64,000 nt of DNA from Candidatus Enterococcus ferrettii (GCF_017377655.1 NZ_JAFREL010000047.1:1-64000), one strand, 5' to 3'; counted from the stretch's first letter, positions 8,513-16,631 are shown. Numbers and translations: made by a program. The notes: a model not told the origin generated them from the letters alone.

Positions 8513-9244
8513 TTGTTTGAAATTATCAAAGAATACATCATCAAGCCGTTCAAAGAAGGTAAAGAAGAAGCTAGGAAAGAAGTTGAACAAGAAAAACGAG
8601 AGCAAGACCAAAGAACCAGAGATACTATAGCTGATCTAACGTACACAGAAATGTTTGCTGCGTGTCTTGCGGCACCATTTCGTGCAGTGCTTTTTTTAGA
8701 CTGGTTTAGTTTATTCAAAAAAGAAGAGGTTGACTTTGAGGATCAACCGATTTTACATTTACTTTGTTTTGGGGAAACTGCTAATTTAAATGAGGAAGAT
8801 ATTCGGAGTTTGAAAGTGCAACAAGAAACGAGTTTTAATATTTTTTCGGGTGAAGAAGCATTAATTGTTGCCAAAGCTAGTTTACAAGCTGCGGATATTC
8901 AATTACTTTCACTGCGAGAAGTTAGCGAGTCTTCTGAAGCCGCCCACTCGAAGATAAATTTTACGGCCTTGGAAATTGGAATAGCGGCAATGGCTTTAGT
9001 TTCTGCTGTGGATACTAGTCTGCTTCAAAAAGATCAAGTGTTAGCGATTTTTGAGGAACTAATACCAAAAGTTCAAGAAAAATTCGAGGGCTGGGAGCAC
9101 TATGGCACTCGGTTGTTGGATCAAGAAGCAATAGTAAAGTTTAATACGGGATTTAGTAGAAAACAATTTGAAGGAGACATAAAAAATCTTATTCACAAAA
9201 GTAATAGTCCCTGGCAATATTTAAAATGGAATCTATATTCGTAG
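8513..9244 (+). CDS. DUF1266-like protein, unknown function
   Basis: 243 residues, cytoplasmic, with a charged N-terminal helix (EGKEEARKEVEQEKREQ). The C-terminal part has WEHYGTRLLDQEAI and ends in NSPWQYLKWNLY, which resembles the closing SPW-x-x-x-x-W signature of DUF1266 proteins. That assignment is from memory and moderate. The TTG start lies about 9 nt after AAAGGGG. It is the only gene in the block between the two 71-bp repeats, so it probably arrived or was rearranged as a unit. DUF1266 genes have no settled function and are often scattered in genomes. Confidence 0.65.
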   Translation: MFEIIKEYIIKPFKEGKEEARKEVEQEKREQDQRTRDTIADLTYTEMFAACLAAPFRAVLFLDWFSLFKKEEVDFEDQPILHLLCFGETANLNEEDIRSLKVQQETSFNIFSGEEALIVAKASLQAADIQLLSLREVSESSEAAHSKINFTALEIGIAAMALVSAVDTSLLQKDQVLAIFEELIPKVQEKFEGWEHYGTRLLDQEAIVKFNTGFSRKQFEGDIKNLIHKSNSPWQYLKWNLYS

Positions 9245-9476
9245 TAAATTATTTCAATATCGAAAAAAGCCGTGGATGGTTTACCAGTTTTCAAAAGTTA
9301 GAATAAACCTAACACTTGGAGTAATTGGTTTATTATCCACGACTTTCTTTGTAAGCGTGCAATTACTTAAAAAGCGAAACGTTTCAAAAATTGCGTGAAA
9401 GAGATGCAGTATAAAAATTTGGTTTGATACAGGCAGAATTAGAATAAGTACATAGTGTTTTTATGAGAAACACGAT

Positions 9477-9499
9477 ATCAGACAACAATCTGATTTTTT
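9477..9499 (+). terminator. Terminator-like hairpin in gene-free DNA
   Basis: ATCAGA (9477-9482), a 6-nt loop, TCTGAT (9489-9494) and then a run of T. No coding sequence ends just upstream, so it may close a small non-coding transcript or the tail of the DUF1266-like mRNA. Confidence 0.45.
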
Positions 9500-9626
9500 G
9501 ATAAGTGTTCATAGTTTGGATAAGAGCGAGTTTCAATAAGCTCTTATAGATAGAAGGAATGATTTTGAGCAGTGCCTGCTAATTCAGTCTTTGTTAGAAT
9601 TATGAAAGAGTAAGAATAGTTCGTGT

Positions 9627-9697
9627 AAGAGAGCTATCCTGAATTTATTCGGGATCATCGTAAGCAGGATAGCATGCTAATTTGATAAAATAAGAAT
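9627..9697 (+). repeat. Long direct repeat, copy 2 (displaced regulator 3' end)
   Basis: A near-identical copy of 8192-8262, including the fragment encoding YPEFIRDHRKQDSM and the stop. It is not attached to any regulator gene here. A hairpin that would suit the regulator's original terminator follows at once, which suggests this was the native 3' end before 1,435 bp were inserted. Confidence 0.9.
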
Positions 9698-9725
9698 AGC
9701 CGATCTCGCTTTTTTTGTCGGCTAT
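9696..9725 (+). terminator. Hairpin after displaced regulator 3' end
   Basis: ATAGCCGA (9696-9703) pairs with TCGGCTAT (9718-9725); the loop carries a T run and T-rich DNA follows. Likely the original terminator of the copy-2 regulator operon, now separated from it by the insert. Confidence 0.5.
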
Positions 9726-9800
9726 TTGAGTTGTTTTAAGCTGTAGAAATTAAAAAACATGGTGCCACAATCGGCAACATGTTCTTGCTTTATATATAAA

Positions 9801-10103
9801 CTAAAACCAGAGCGGCATCATCAATGCACTAATGGCAACTGCATCATATTTCACTGCTTCGCCTTTTACTTGATTATAAAGAATGCCGATAGCCTTAGGA
9901 AAATCTTGTCGGTAGGAAAGATAATACCACGAGATAGCTTTGCAAAGTTTAGTGGCGACCAGCTGGTATTCGCCATTCTTTTCTAATAGCGCTGCATTTT
10001 CTAATAGAATATCCTGCAGCTCAGGTCTTTGCTTGACTGCTTCATCTGCATAAGCAGCACTAATCTGATCCATCATTTGCGTAACCTTTTCCTCTCGCTT
10101 CAT
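9801..10103 (-). CDS. Bacteriocin immunity protein, EntA_Immun-like
   Basis: 100 residues, predicted all-helical. The segment LVATKLCKAISWYYLSYRQ then FPKAIGILYNQV matches the pattern of enterocin A/pediocin-type immunity proteins (four-helix bundles of about 90-110 residues, cytoplasmic, protecting the mannose PTS target of class IIa bacteriocins). No bacteriocin precursor with a double-glycine leader and no dedicated transporter lies nearby, so it is an orphan immunity gene. The binding site AGGAGGT precedes the ATG. The assignment rests on overall pattern, not catalytic residues, hence moderate confidence. Confidence 0.6.
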   Translation of the reverse strand: MKREEKVTQMMDQISAAYADEAVKQRPELQDILLENAALLEKNGEYQLVATKLCKAISWYYLSYRQDFPKAIGILYNQVKGEAVKYDAVAISALMMPLWF

Positions 10104-10343
10104 GATCTAACCTCCTGAGATTTTACTTATACTAAAATGATACTATCAAACATATCAGTACGTTTAAATAAAATACATTGATTTGCTTCTATGTGACAAA
10201 ATTGTTCGTTTTGAATCTAAATGTTAAAAAAACTTAAGAGAAACGGCAACTGAATGTAAAACAATAAAGTGATAAGTAAAATCCCCAGCTATCTTTACTG
10301 ACGATGATTGGCTAGGAATTTTAGCTTTAGAAACGCTAAGATG

Positions 10344-11888
10344 TTACTTGAGAATAGTGAGTATTTCGTTATTAACAGCATTCATTATATGAAGAAACTG
10401 TACCGGATCAAAGATGTTATTGACTAAAACAATCCGATAGTCACCATTAAGATATTCTGGATTGTCAGTAATAATGATGTCAGCATTTTCGTAGTCGTCA
10501 ACAAAATTTAGCAGGCCATTTTGATAAATCAGCTGTAATTTTTCTTTGAGAAATTTTTTAGTGATATAGTTCTTTATAAAATGCAGGTAGATAGATACTT
10601 GAGAAGTATCAAGAATACTTAATTGAATATAGGTTAGGCTGATAAAGTACTTAACATTACTATTATCCAATAGTAATTCACGGATACTAGTGAATCGCGG
10701 GTCATTTATTAACTTAGTGTATATTTGTTCAATTTCCTTTTGTTTTTTATCGTCGGCCTCTAAAAGTTGGACGGGTTCGTTTACGTAAGGTAATTGCTCA
10801 AAATCCAACGTATTCAGATTCCAAATATCTAAAAGATACACACGAGTAGCTGAAATGGAAAAGGTAAAAAATAGATAATAGTAATAAATAATCTGTCTGT
10901 ACTGCTGCTGGGTCAGACTAATTTTTAAGTCGGCAGAATAATCGCTGATAAACTGTCCAATGAATTGATATATGGTGGAGTCTTCAGCGATAATCCGATC
11001 CGCTATTTGATAGATCTTATCAATTGAAACAATATCATTTAGAAAAATCTGAACAAAAAAGCTAAAAGCCAATTCCTCATTTGCTATTTTCAACTGGTCA
11101 TTGCAGTAAGTAGAAAAGTAGTCAGTACAATCAAAGGAATCTAAACGGGAGAGCTCAAAGTAATTTCTCAAAACTTCGAATTCTTGATTGTTTAACAAGA
11201 ACCCATTGGATAGACGACAATGCAAAATCCCAAACAAAATCAATAAATTGTTCAAGGAATACTCTGACAGTTTCCGGTTAGCGGCTATTTTTTGGACCTG
11301 TCTCTGAATCGTTTCTTTTTCAACTGGAAACAACCAGATAGAATTTGGAACACAAGAGATAAAAAAATTATATACATACAATCGAATATTTACTTCGTTG
11401 CCTTCAAAAGTTAGTTTTTTATCGTTGCCCTGTGTGATTGCTATATCGAATTTTTTTAGTGATTTATTTAAGTTTCGTATGACTTTGTAAGCATAAGATC
11501 TACTGACTGCTAAGGAGTCGCAGAGATCGTTAATACTAAGATCACCTTCAATAACGAGCTGCAAACAAGCCTGGAAAGGGATCGACTCCTTGAAATAGCA
11601 ATATCGAATGGTATTGAATACCATACAGGATTTCTCCAGAAACGCTGGGTTGATTTGATAAGTATGGGTTGCCGTTTTGTAGATGAAAGAGTCAAGCCCC
11701 GTCAGATGATCTATTTCTTCATTTAATTCATGAATATATCGGAGCGTGGTCTTCGCTGTTACTCCTAAGTAGACACCTAAATTATCTTGAATATCGCTTA
11801 TGGTATGTAGTTCATTACTTTTTTGATAAAAACGGTAAAGGATACAGAGTTTGAAAAATTTGTTTTCTGATAATAGTGTGTTAATCAT
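10344..11888 (-). CDS. Mga/AtxA-like transcriptional regulator
   Basis: 514 residues. N-terminal helix-turn-helix regions (about 20-75 and 95-150, including SINDLCDSLAVSRSYAYKVI) are followed by a long helical region expected to hold PTS-regulation-like domains, and a C-terminal EIIB-like fold with IIITDNPEYL. This is the architecture of Mga/AtxA virulence regulators, which control surface and virulence genes in response to sugar status. The upstream in-frame start at 11933 is unlikely: the ATG at 11888 has AAGGAG seven bases ahead. It is transcribed away from the third response-regulator paralog. Its targets are not evident; adhesin or WxL loci are candidates. Confidence 0.75.
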   Translation of the reverse strand: MINTLLSENKFFKLCILYRFYQKSNELHTISDIQDNLGVYLGVTAKTTLRYIHELNEEIDHLTGLDSFIYKTATHTYQINPAFLEKSCMVFNTIRYCYFKESIPFQACLQLVIEGDLSINDLCDSLAVSRSYAYKVIRNLNKSLKKFDIAITQGNDKKLTFEGNEVNIRLYVYNFFISCVPNSIWLFPVEKETIQRQVQKIAANRKLSEYSLNNLLILFGILHCRLSNGFLLNNQEFEVLRNYFELSRLDSFDCTDYFSTYCNDQLKIANEELAFSFFVQIFLNDIVSIDKIYQIADRIIAEDSTIYQFIGQFISDYSADLKISLTQQQYRQIIYYYYLFFTFSISATRVYLLDIWNLNTLDFEQLPYVNEPVQLLEADDKKQKEIEQIYTKLINDPRFTSIRELLLDNSNVKYFISLTYIQLSILDTSQVSIYLHFIKNYITKKFLKEKLQLIYQNGLLNFVDDYENADIIITDNPEYLNGDYRIVLVNNIFDPVQFLHIMNAVNNEILTILK

Positions 11889-12264
11889 GGGTATTCTCCT
11901 TTTTATTCTCTTTTCTTCAAAAACAGGATACACATTTTTTAAAAAAAAGAATTATACTAATTTTGATCGGGGAGATTGAAAGAAAAACAACTATCCATGT
12001 TTCAAAGATTGGTAGATTATTCAGGTGAATGTAATTCAAAATTCATAAAACTAATTTCTTCTCAACTAATAAATTAACAAAAAATCTGCTTGATTTCAAA
12101 CTTTGTTGGTCTTTTTTTCTTTCTTTCCTTCCGAAAAAAATTCAAGGTAAGAAGTATTAAGCATTAACTATTTATTACTGGCATCATGAGGAGGACAGCT
12201 ACTTTTAAAAAGAAGGCTGTCTGGTCGAAGAATGAAAGTATCACTATTACGAGGGGGAACTACT
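11889..12264. other. Divergent intergenic region, Mga-like regulator and copy-3 regulator
   Basis: 376 bp, strongly AT-rich, with a pyrimidine-rich tract near 12110-12132. GACAGC (12194-12199) and GCTGTC (about 12215-12220) can form a hairpin shortly before the copy-3 regulator. No gene is supported; presumably both promoters are here. Confidence 0.5.
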
Positions 12265-13014
12265 ATGGGCTCAATTCTAGTTTTAACAAAAAATCTACTG
12301 GTTGAGCAACAGTTACAGGAGCAGCTGCAACGATTAAACTATGAGGTCTATTGCTCTACTGAATTTTTGGATCAGTTATTAATGGGCAATGCGATTGATC
12401 CTATCTTTCCTATTTATCAAGCGGTTATTTTAAGTGAAACGATATCGAACCAAGAGATTCAACAAATTCTGGAACATCTCTTGAGTCAAAACCGAGCGGT
12501 GTTGCGTAAATTTGCCAGCGATCCTTCTGCTAAAGAAAAAGAACAATTAAAGTTAATTGGGATACATGATTATCTAGTCGAGGGAAACACGTTGGACCAA
12601 CTCAGGGAGCAGCTTGTTGAAAAACTGGGGACAGTAGGTTGTTATCCACACAAAACAGACCTCATTCATCAAATGAAAAAGAGGAACTTAAGGGACATTA
12701 AAATTAAGTTCTCAAAAATGGAGAAAAAAACGCTGCAGCGTCTAACCGAGTCACAGGGTGAATCTGTTTCTCGCCAAGAGATGTGTGAGGCTTTGTGGAA
12801 CGATGTGCCTAATAACTCTCATTTATCCCAGCTGTCGTTGTTGATTAAGCGTGTAAAACACAAATTAGAGAAAGGTGGATTTGAGGAAGAGGCTATTGAA
12901 ACGATCTGGGGATATGGTTACCGTTTGTCACCGGATATTTTGGAAGAAATAAATAGGGTTAATGAAATGAGAAATGTAGAAGAATTGAAAGAAGTAGCTA
13001 TAGAAGAGTATTGA
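12265..13014 (+). CDS. Degenerate response regulator, OmpR-type winged helix (copy 3)
   Basis: 249 residues, third member of the paralog family, with the same TKN opening, EQQLQEQLQ helix and SETISN (57-62) where a phospho-acceptor Asp would sit. The C-terminal winged helix ends with ETIWGYGYRLSP. The ATG at 12265 follows GAGGGGGA and aligns with the other two copies; the in-frame ATG at 12232 would add 11 unrelated residues. It stands alone between the Mga-like gene and a strong terminator, so unlike copies 1 and 2 it is not in an operon with surface-protein genes. Copy 1 is closer to it in sequence than copy 2 by eye. Confidence 0.75.
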   Translation: MGSILVLTKNLLVEQQLQEQLQRLNYEVYCSTEFLDQLLMGNAIDPIFPIYQAVILSETISNQEIQQILEHLLSQNRAVLRKFASDPSAKEKEQLKLIGIHDYLVEGNTLDQLREQLVEKLGTVGCYPHKTDLIHQMKKRNLRDIKIKFSKMEKKTLQRLTESQGESVSRQEMCEALWNDVPNNSHLSQLSLLIKRVKHKLEKGGFEEEAIETIWGYGYRLSPDILEEINRVNEMRNVEELKEVAIEEY

Positions 13015-13032
13015 TTTAAAATCTAAAAAAAG

Positions 13033-13076
13033 CCCGGTATCCTGATTGCAATCACGTAATCAGGATACCGGGTTTA
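13033..13076. terminator. Strong bidirectional terminator
   Basis: A perfect 15-bp stem (CCCGGTATCCTGATT at 13033-13047, AATCAGGATACCGGG at 13058-13072) with a 10-nt loop, A-rich before and T-rich after. It separates the convergent copy-3 regulator and CPBP protease genes. Confidence 0.9.
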
Positions 13077-13086
13077 TTCGTTTATC

Positions 13087-13770
13087 TTAAACGCCAAAAA
13101 AGCTTAAGATAAACAGTAGTAATGCAGGGAAAATCGAATTCATCGAGTTGAACATCCAGTGAACCATAATTGACCCCCAGATGTTGTTAAATACTAGGTA
13201 AATTACGCCAAAGTAAATCCCAATTACCATATAAGGAATCGTTCCATAGATATTGCCGTTAAAGTTGCTGATATGTATCAAGCCAAAAAGAATGCCTTGT
13301 ACTATCAGCATAACACCCCTAACTGCCCGGCTAGTGAACTTTCCTAATAATAGGTAACGGAAGGTTAGTTCTTCAGCGAATGGTGCGATAAAGGGGATTA
13401 AAGCTGCCAAAAGTGCCCATCCTGCGGATAATTGAGCACCAGTATCAGAAGAATCACTTTTAACTGTTAGCAGATGCGCAGGGATTAGTTCTCGAACCAG
13501 ATGCAAGAGCAGAAAGGCTCCGGCAACCAGAAAAATACTGATTAGCAGCTTCCAAAATAGTTTGTGGCGATACAACCGCCATTGTGCTTTTAAAAAGTCC
13601 TTAAAAATATAAATCATTACGGCAAAGCCGGTACCAAAGAGTAATGTAGTGAGAATCAGAGCAGGAATCGGTTTGCTCGTAATAGAAAAGAGGGGAAAAA
13701 TATAATCGCCTATAAGTAATTCGATGGGAATAATTAATAAGGCCCACCATTGTTTTTTCGATTGTTCCAT
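13087..13770 (-). CDS. CPBP-family intramembrane metalloprotease
   Basis: 227 residues, about seven hydrophobic segments. The three CPBP/Abi (CAAX protease and bacteriocin-processing) motifs are present: EELTFRY (EExxxR), FGLIHIS (FxxxH) and HWMFNS (HxxxN/S type). These glutamate-type membrane proteases include bacteriocin self-immunity proteins such as PlnI and SagE relatives. It lies within 4 kb of an orphan bacteriocin immunity gene, but no bacteriocin gene is visible, so the function stays open. A binding site AAGGAGG precedes the ATG. Confidence 0.85.
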   Translation of the reverse strand: MEQSKKQWWALLIIPIELLIGDYIFPLFSITSKPIPALILTTLLFGTGFAVMIYIFKDFLKAQWRLYRHKLFWKLLISIFLVAGAFLLLHLVRELIPAHLLTVKSDSSDTGAQLSAGWALLAALIPFIAPFAEELTFRYLLLGKFTSRAVRGVMLIVQGILFGLIHISNFNGNIYGTIPYMVIGIYFGVIYLVFNNIWGSIMVHWMFNSMNSIFPALLLFILSFFGV

Positions 13771-13898
13771 GCTGTTCCTCCTTATTTTCCTAATAGTAAG
13801 AAATTTCCAGAAATATGTAAAGCTATATGCAATTTTTCAAAAAATGACCTGTTTAATAAAACTTCTTTGGTATACTAGTAAAAAGGAGTCGATGAATA

Positions 13899-14129
13899 GT
13901 GGCGGATTATCAAATGCAAAAGGCAATAGGTGCTCTTTTTCGCAGTAAGACCAACAGGCAGACTGGTATCATTCAGATATTAGGCAGCTGGTACGATTAC
14001 AAAGTAGTTGAAGGGATACCGGAGGCTGGAAGCATGTTAGAGGTGATTGATTTTACTAGTCGAGAACTATTGGTCGTCGTTAATAATGAAAAAACAGAAA
14101 GTGAAGTGAACTACATTGATAATTTTTAA
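13899..14129 (+). CDS. Short NfeD-like protein (OB-fold domain only)
   Basis: 76 residues, soluble. The pattern IGALFRSKTNRQTGIIQILGSWYDYKV then an acidic turn and MLEVIDFTSRELLVVV fits the C-terminal OB-fold of NfeD proteins, without the usual membrane and protease parts. It overlaps the following SPFH gene by 14 bp, the classic NfeD/stomatin pairing in which NfeD supports membrane microdomain assembly. The GTG start has AAAAGGAG about 10 nt upstream. Family assignment rests on pattern and gene context. Confidence 0.6.
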   Translation: MADYQMQKAIGALFRSKTNRQTGIIQILGSWYDYKVVEGIPEAGSMLEVIDFTSRELLVVVNNEKTESEVNYIDNF

Positions 14130-15060
14130 TATCATCTTGTTTTTATTCTTAGTCGTTGTTGTGTTGTTTGTGATTTCCAGAATGGTGGTCATTGTTCATC
14201 AGGGGGAAGTGAAGGTTGTTGAAAGCTTTGGGAAATATGTGCGGTCTTTGGATCCAGGCTTGCATTTCTTAATACCAGTATTGTATCATGTACGTCGCCG
14301 TGTTTCTTTGAAGCAGACACCGATCCAGATTGAACCGCAAAGTGTGATTACGCGGGATAACGTAATTGTTGAGATTGATGAAGCTATTAAATATCATGTA
14401 ACAGATGCACGTGCATTTGTTTATGATAATGAGGATGCAGTTACTTCCATGATTCAGGATTGTCAATCGAACCTGCGGGGAATTATTGGGAAAATGGAAT
14501 TGAATGAAGTGTTAAATGGAACGGAAGAAATCAACATGAGCTTGTATGAAAGTGTGAAGCACATCACTGCTGGTTACGGCTTATCGATTGACCGGATTAA
14601 TATTGGAGAAATCTCGGTTTCTAATGAAATCATCAATTCTATGAACAAATTAATTACCGCCAGTCGTGACAAGGAATCCTTGATTACAATTTCAGAAGGT
14701 AAAAAGCAGTCAGTGATTTTAGAATCCGAAGCGAAAGCCTCAGAAATGCAAATTGATGCTGAAGCACGGGCTAAGCAAACGAAGATTGACGCTCAGGCAA
14801 GGGCAGAACGGACTAAAATGGATGCTGTTGCAGAGGCAGAAAGAATCAAGTTGATTACTGAAGCAGAAAAATTAAAGATCAAGGAAATCAACCAAGCGAT
14901 TTCTGAAAGTGGATTGACAGAAGAAATGATTGCCTACCTAGGTATTGAAGCCTTCAAACACGTAGTTGAAAACAATAGCAACACCGTTATTATGCCTAGC
15001 AATTTAACTGAATTGGGGAATGTGCCAGCAATCAAAGAAATTTGGCAAAAAACCAAATAG
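14116..15060 (+). CDS. SPFH/Band 7 membrane protein (stomatin/QmcA-like)
   Basis: 314 residues. A single N-terminal membrane helix (FNIILFLFLVVVVLFVISRM) is followed by the SPFH domain (VHQGEVKVVESFGKYVRSLDPGLHFLIP, VITRDNVIVEIDEAIKYHV) and a long coiled coil rich in Ala, Glu and Lys (about 190-260, ARAKQTKIDAQARAERTKM). Such proteins oligomerise into membrane scaffolds and influence proteases and membrane order. The TTG start overlaps the NfeD-like gene, so the pair is translationally coupled. The length is normal for stomatin/paraslipin types. Confidence 0.9.
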   Translation: MIIFNIILFLFLVVVVLFVISRMVVIVHQGEVKVVESFGKYVRSLDPGLHFLIPVLYHVRRRVSLKQTPIQIEPQSVITRDNVIVEIDEAIKYHVTDARAFVYDNEDAVTSMIQDCQSNLRGIIGKMELNEVLNGTEEINMSLYESVKHITAGYGLSIDRINIGEISVSNEIINSMNKLITASRDKESLITISEGKKQSVILESEAKASEMQIDAEARAKQTKIDAQARAERTKMDAVAEAERIKLITEAEKLKIKEINQAISESGLTEEMIAYLGIEAFKHVVENNSNTVIMPSNLTELGNVPAIKEIWQKTK

Positions 15061-15073
15061 GAGTTGAAGCACC

Positions 15074-15778
15074 ATCGCAAAGAAACGTAAAAAGCAGACT
15101 CCTGTAACGATTCTAACCAGTGTCGTATTGCTTATAGCTGCTTTATATGGCTTATATACACAGGAACACACCGAAGATACTTCGGTAAAAAATGTTGAAC
15201 TTGCACAATTAGCTGAGATACCTGCGTATGACGGAGAACATCAGATCATTCAGCTGAATCATAATCAGCCGAATTTTACTGAAGAAGAATTGAAAATGCC
15301 GCTGGGTACTCAGTTTTCGGATTTAGACAGCTTGAACCGGGTGGGTCGAGCAGATGGTATGCTGCATAAGAGTTTATTTCCTAAAGAAGAACGGGAGCGG
15401 CTATATGTGAAGCCGACGGGGTGGCAACAGAAGTTTTATCAGGATCAGCCTTTATACAACCGTGCGCACTTAATTGCTTTTCGGCTAACTGGGGAGAATA
15501 ATAATCTGAAGAATTTAATGACTGCAACCAGCAGCCTGAATTCACCGGGAATGACGGTCTATGAGAATCAAGTAGCCGACTACCTAAAGAAGACTGGAAA
15601 TCATGTACGCTATCGGGTGACTCCCTATTTTGAGGGGGATGAATTAGTTGCCCGCGGGGTTCAGTTGGAAGCACAGAGTATCGAGGATGATGAGGTTTCA
15701 TATAACGTCTTCATTTATAATATCCAAGAGAGCGTAACGATTGATTACCAAACGGGACGTTCACAGAAAAGTGAGTAG
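15074..15778 (+). CDS. EndA-like DNA/RNA non-specific endonuclease, membrane-anchored; apparent AUC start
   Basis: About 234 residues. A basic start (AKKRKKQ) and a hydrophobic anchor precede a nuclease domain with YNRAHLIAF, matching the DRGH-type active site of EndA/NucA enzymes with Asp replaced by Asn, then NNNLKNLMTATSSLN and YENQVADYL. EndA-type nucleases sit outside the membrane and degrade DNA. The first standard in-frame start (TTG 15128) would fall inside the anchor. ATC at 15074, 10 nt after TAGGAG, gives M-A-K-K-R-K-K and restores a normal N-terminus. The stop lies within a terminator stem. Confidence 0.75.
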   Translation: MAKKRKKQTPVTILTSVVLLIAALYGLYTQEHTEDTSVKNVELAQLAEIPAYDGEHQIIQLNHNQPNFTEEELKMPLGTQFSDLDSLNRVGRADGMLHKSLFPKEERERLYVKPTGWQQKFYQDQPLYNRAHLIAFRLTGENNNLKNLMTATSSLNSPGMTVYENQVADYLKKTGNHVRYRVTPYFEGDELVARGVQLEAQSIEDDEVSYNVFIYNIQESVTIDYQTGRSQKSE

Positions 15779-15797
15779 GCTGACTACTCACTTTTTT
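15771..15797 (+). terminator. Terminator overlapping nuclease stop codon
   Basis: GTGAGTAG (15771-15778), 5-nt loop, CTACTCAC (15784-15791), then six T. The stop TAG of the nuclease gene forms part of the stem. Confidence 0.85.
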
Positions 15798-15805
15798 GTG
15801 CAAAA

Positions 15806-15831
15806 CAAAAAACCGAGACAAAACGTCTCGG
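15806..15831 (-). terminator. clpP terminator
   Basis: CCGAGAC (15813-15819) and GTCTCGG (15825-15831) flanking a 5-nt loop, with an A run on the plus strand that becomes the U tail for clpP transcription. Confidence 0.85.
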
Positions 15832-15842
15832 CCTTAATCAGT

Positions 15843-16439
15843 TTATCCCTTTAATGAACCTTTGTTTTCCATAACTTCATCAATCAAGCCGTAAGCTTTT
15901 GCTTCTTCAGCAGTCATGAAGTTGTCACGGTCAGTATCTTTTTCGATGATTTCGATTGGTTGGCCAGTACGTTCAGCCAAAATGTTGTTTAAACGTTCGC
16001 GGGTCTTCAAAATGTGACGAGCCGCAATTTCGATTTCAGTCGCTTGACCTTGTGCACCGCCAAGTGGTTGGTGAATCATGATCTCAGCGTTTGGCAATGC
16101 AAACCGTTTACCTTTGGTACCAGCAGTCAATAAGAAGCTTCCCATTGATGCAGCCATACCTAAAACGATAGTTTGAACATCAGCTTTCACAAAGTTCATC
16201 GTATCAAAGATCGCTAAACCAGCAGATACGCTTCCTCCTGGAGAGTTGATGTAAAGGTAGATGTCTTTTTCAGAGTCTTGAGCATCCAAGAAAAGTAATT
16301 GAGCGATAATTGAGTTTGCCATATCGTCATTTACTTGTCCGCTTAGCATGATGATGCGGTCTTTTAATAGACGTGAATAAATGTCATAGGCCCGTTCACC
16401 GCGGGATGATTGTTCGATAACTGTAGGGACTAAATTCAT
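15843..16439 (-). CDS. clpP: ATP-dependent Clp protease proteolytic subunit
   Basis: 198 residues, full length for ClpP. It forms the double heptameric serine protease barrel that works with ClpX, ClpC or ClpE. The catalytic triad is complete: Ser98 (GMAASMG), His123 (IHQPLGG) and Asp172 (TDRDNF). The GSVSAG and INSPGG segments are canonical. It is a single gene between two terminators with its own CtsR-type operator and sigma-A promoter upstream, as expected for heat-stress control. Start ATG with AAGGAGG. Confidence 0.98.
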   Translation of the reverse strand: MNLVPTVIEQSSRGERAYDIYSRLLKDRIIMLSGQVNDDMANSIIAQLLFLDAQDSEKDIYLYINSPGGSVSAGLAIFDTMNFVKADVQTIVLGMAASMGSFLLTAGTKGKRFALPNAEIMIHQPLGGAQGQATEIEIAARHILKTRERLNNILAERTGQPIEIIEKDTDRDNFMTAEEAKAYGLIDEVMENKGSLKG

Positions 16440-16508
16440 AGTGAATCCTCCTTGTAAAATGTAGTCATATATTAGTTTAGCACATTCAAAGGCTAAATCC
16501 TAAAAGAA

Positions 16509-16538
16509 AGTATACACCAATGGTCAGTTTTGGTCAAA
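16509..16538 (-). promoter_or_regulatory. clpP promoter with CtsR operator
   Basis: Read on the minus strand: -35 TTGACC (16537-16532), 17-nt spacer, -10 TATACT (16514-16509). On the plus strand, GGTCAGTTTTGGTCAAA (16522-16538) matches the CtsR heptad direct repeat with two deviations and covers the -35. CtsR is the class III heat-shock repressor. Confidence 0.8.
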
Positions 16539-16631
16539 TATTTTAGTTTTGTTTTTTGACGTTTGAATGCTATCGCAGATAGTGGAAAATATGTTACTAT
16601 TAATAACGCATAAACAATGAGGAGGAACAAA

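Larger units (their letters stand above)
9245..9800. other. 556-bp gene-poor stretch with repeat copy and hairpins
   Basis: No convincing gene. It holds a long inverted pair CGTGGAT (9271-9277) / ATCCACG (9335-9341) after the DUF1266-like gene, a palindrome GAAACGTTTC (9375-9384), a compact terminator-like hairpin at 9477-9499, the second 71-bp repeat (9627-9697) and a hairpin at 9696-9725. Confidence 0.6.

Noticed and set aside
9375..9384. GAAACGTTTC as a CcpA (cre) site
   Set aside because: Only the core agrees; the outer TG/CA positions fail and no gene start is near.
12186..12302. A 38-codon frame (M-R-R-T-A-T-F...) before the copy-3 regulator as a leader peptide
   Set aside because: It runs into the regulator gene in another frame, and its AGGAGG lies inside it rather than ahead of its start.
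13724..13948. Plus-strand frame ending MNSGGLSNAKGNRCSFSQ
   Set aside because: Overlaps the CPBP start antisense and the NfeD-like gene in another frame; the NfeD-like frame has the better pattern and partner.
15771..15831. Two adjacent hairpins as a riboswitch or attenuator for clpP
   Set aside because: They lie at the 3' ends of two convergent genes and work as ordinary terminators.
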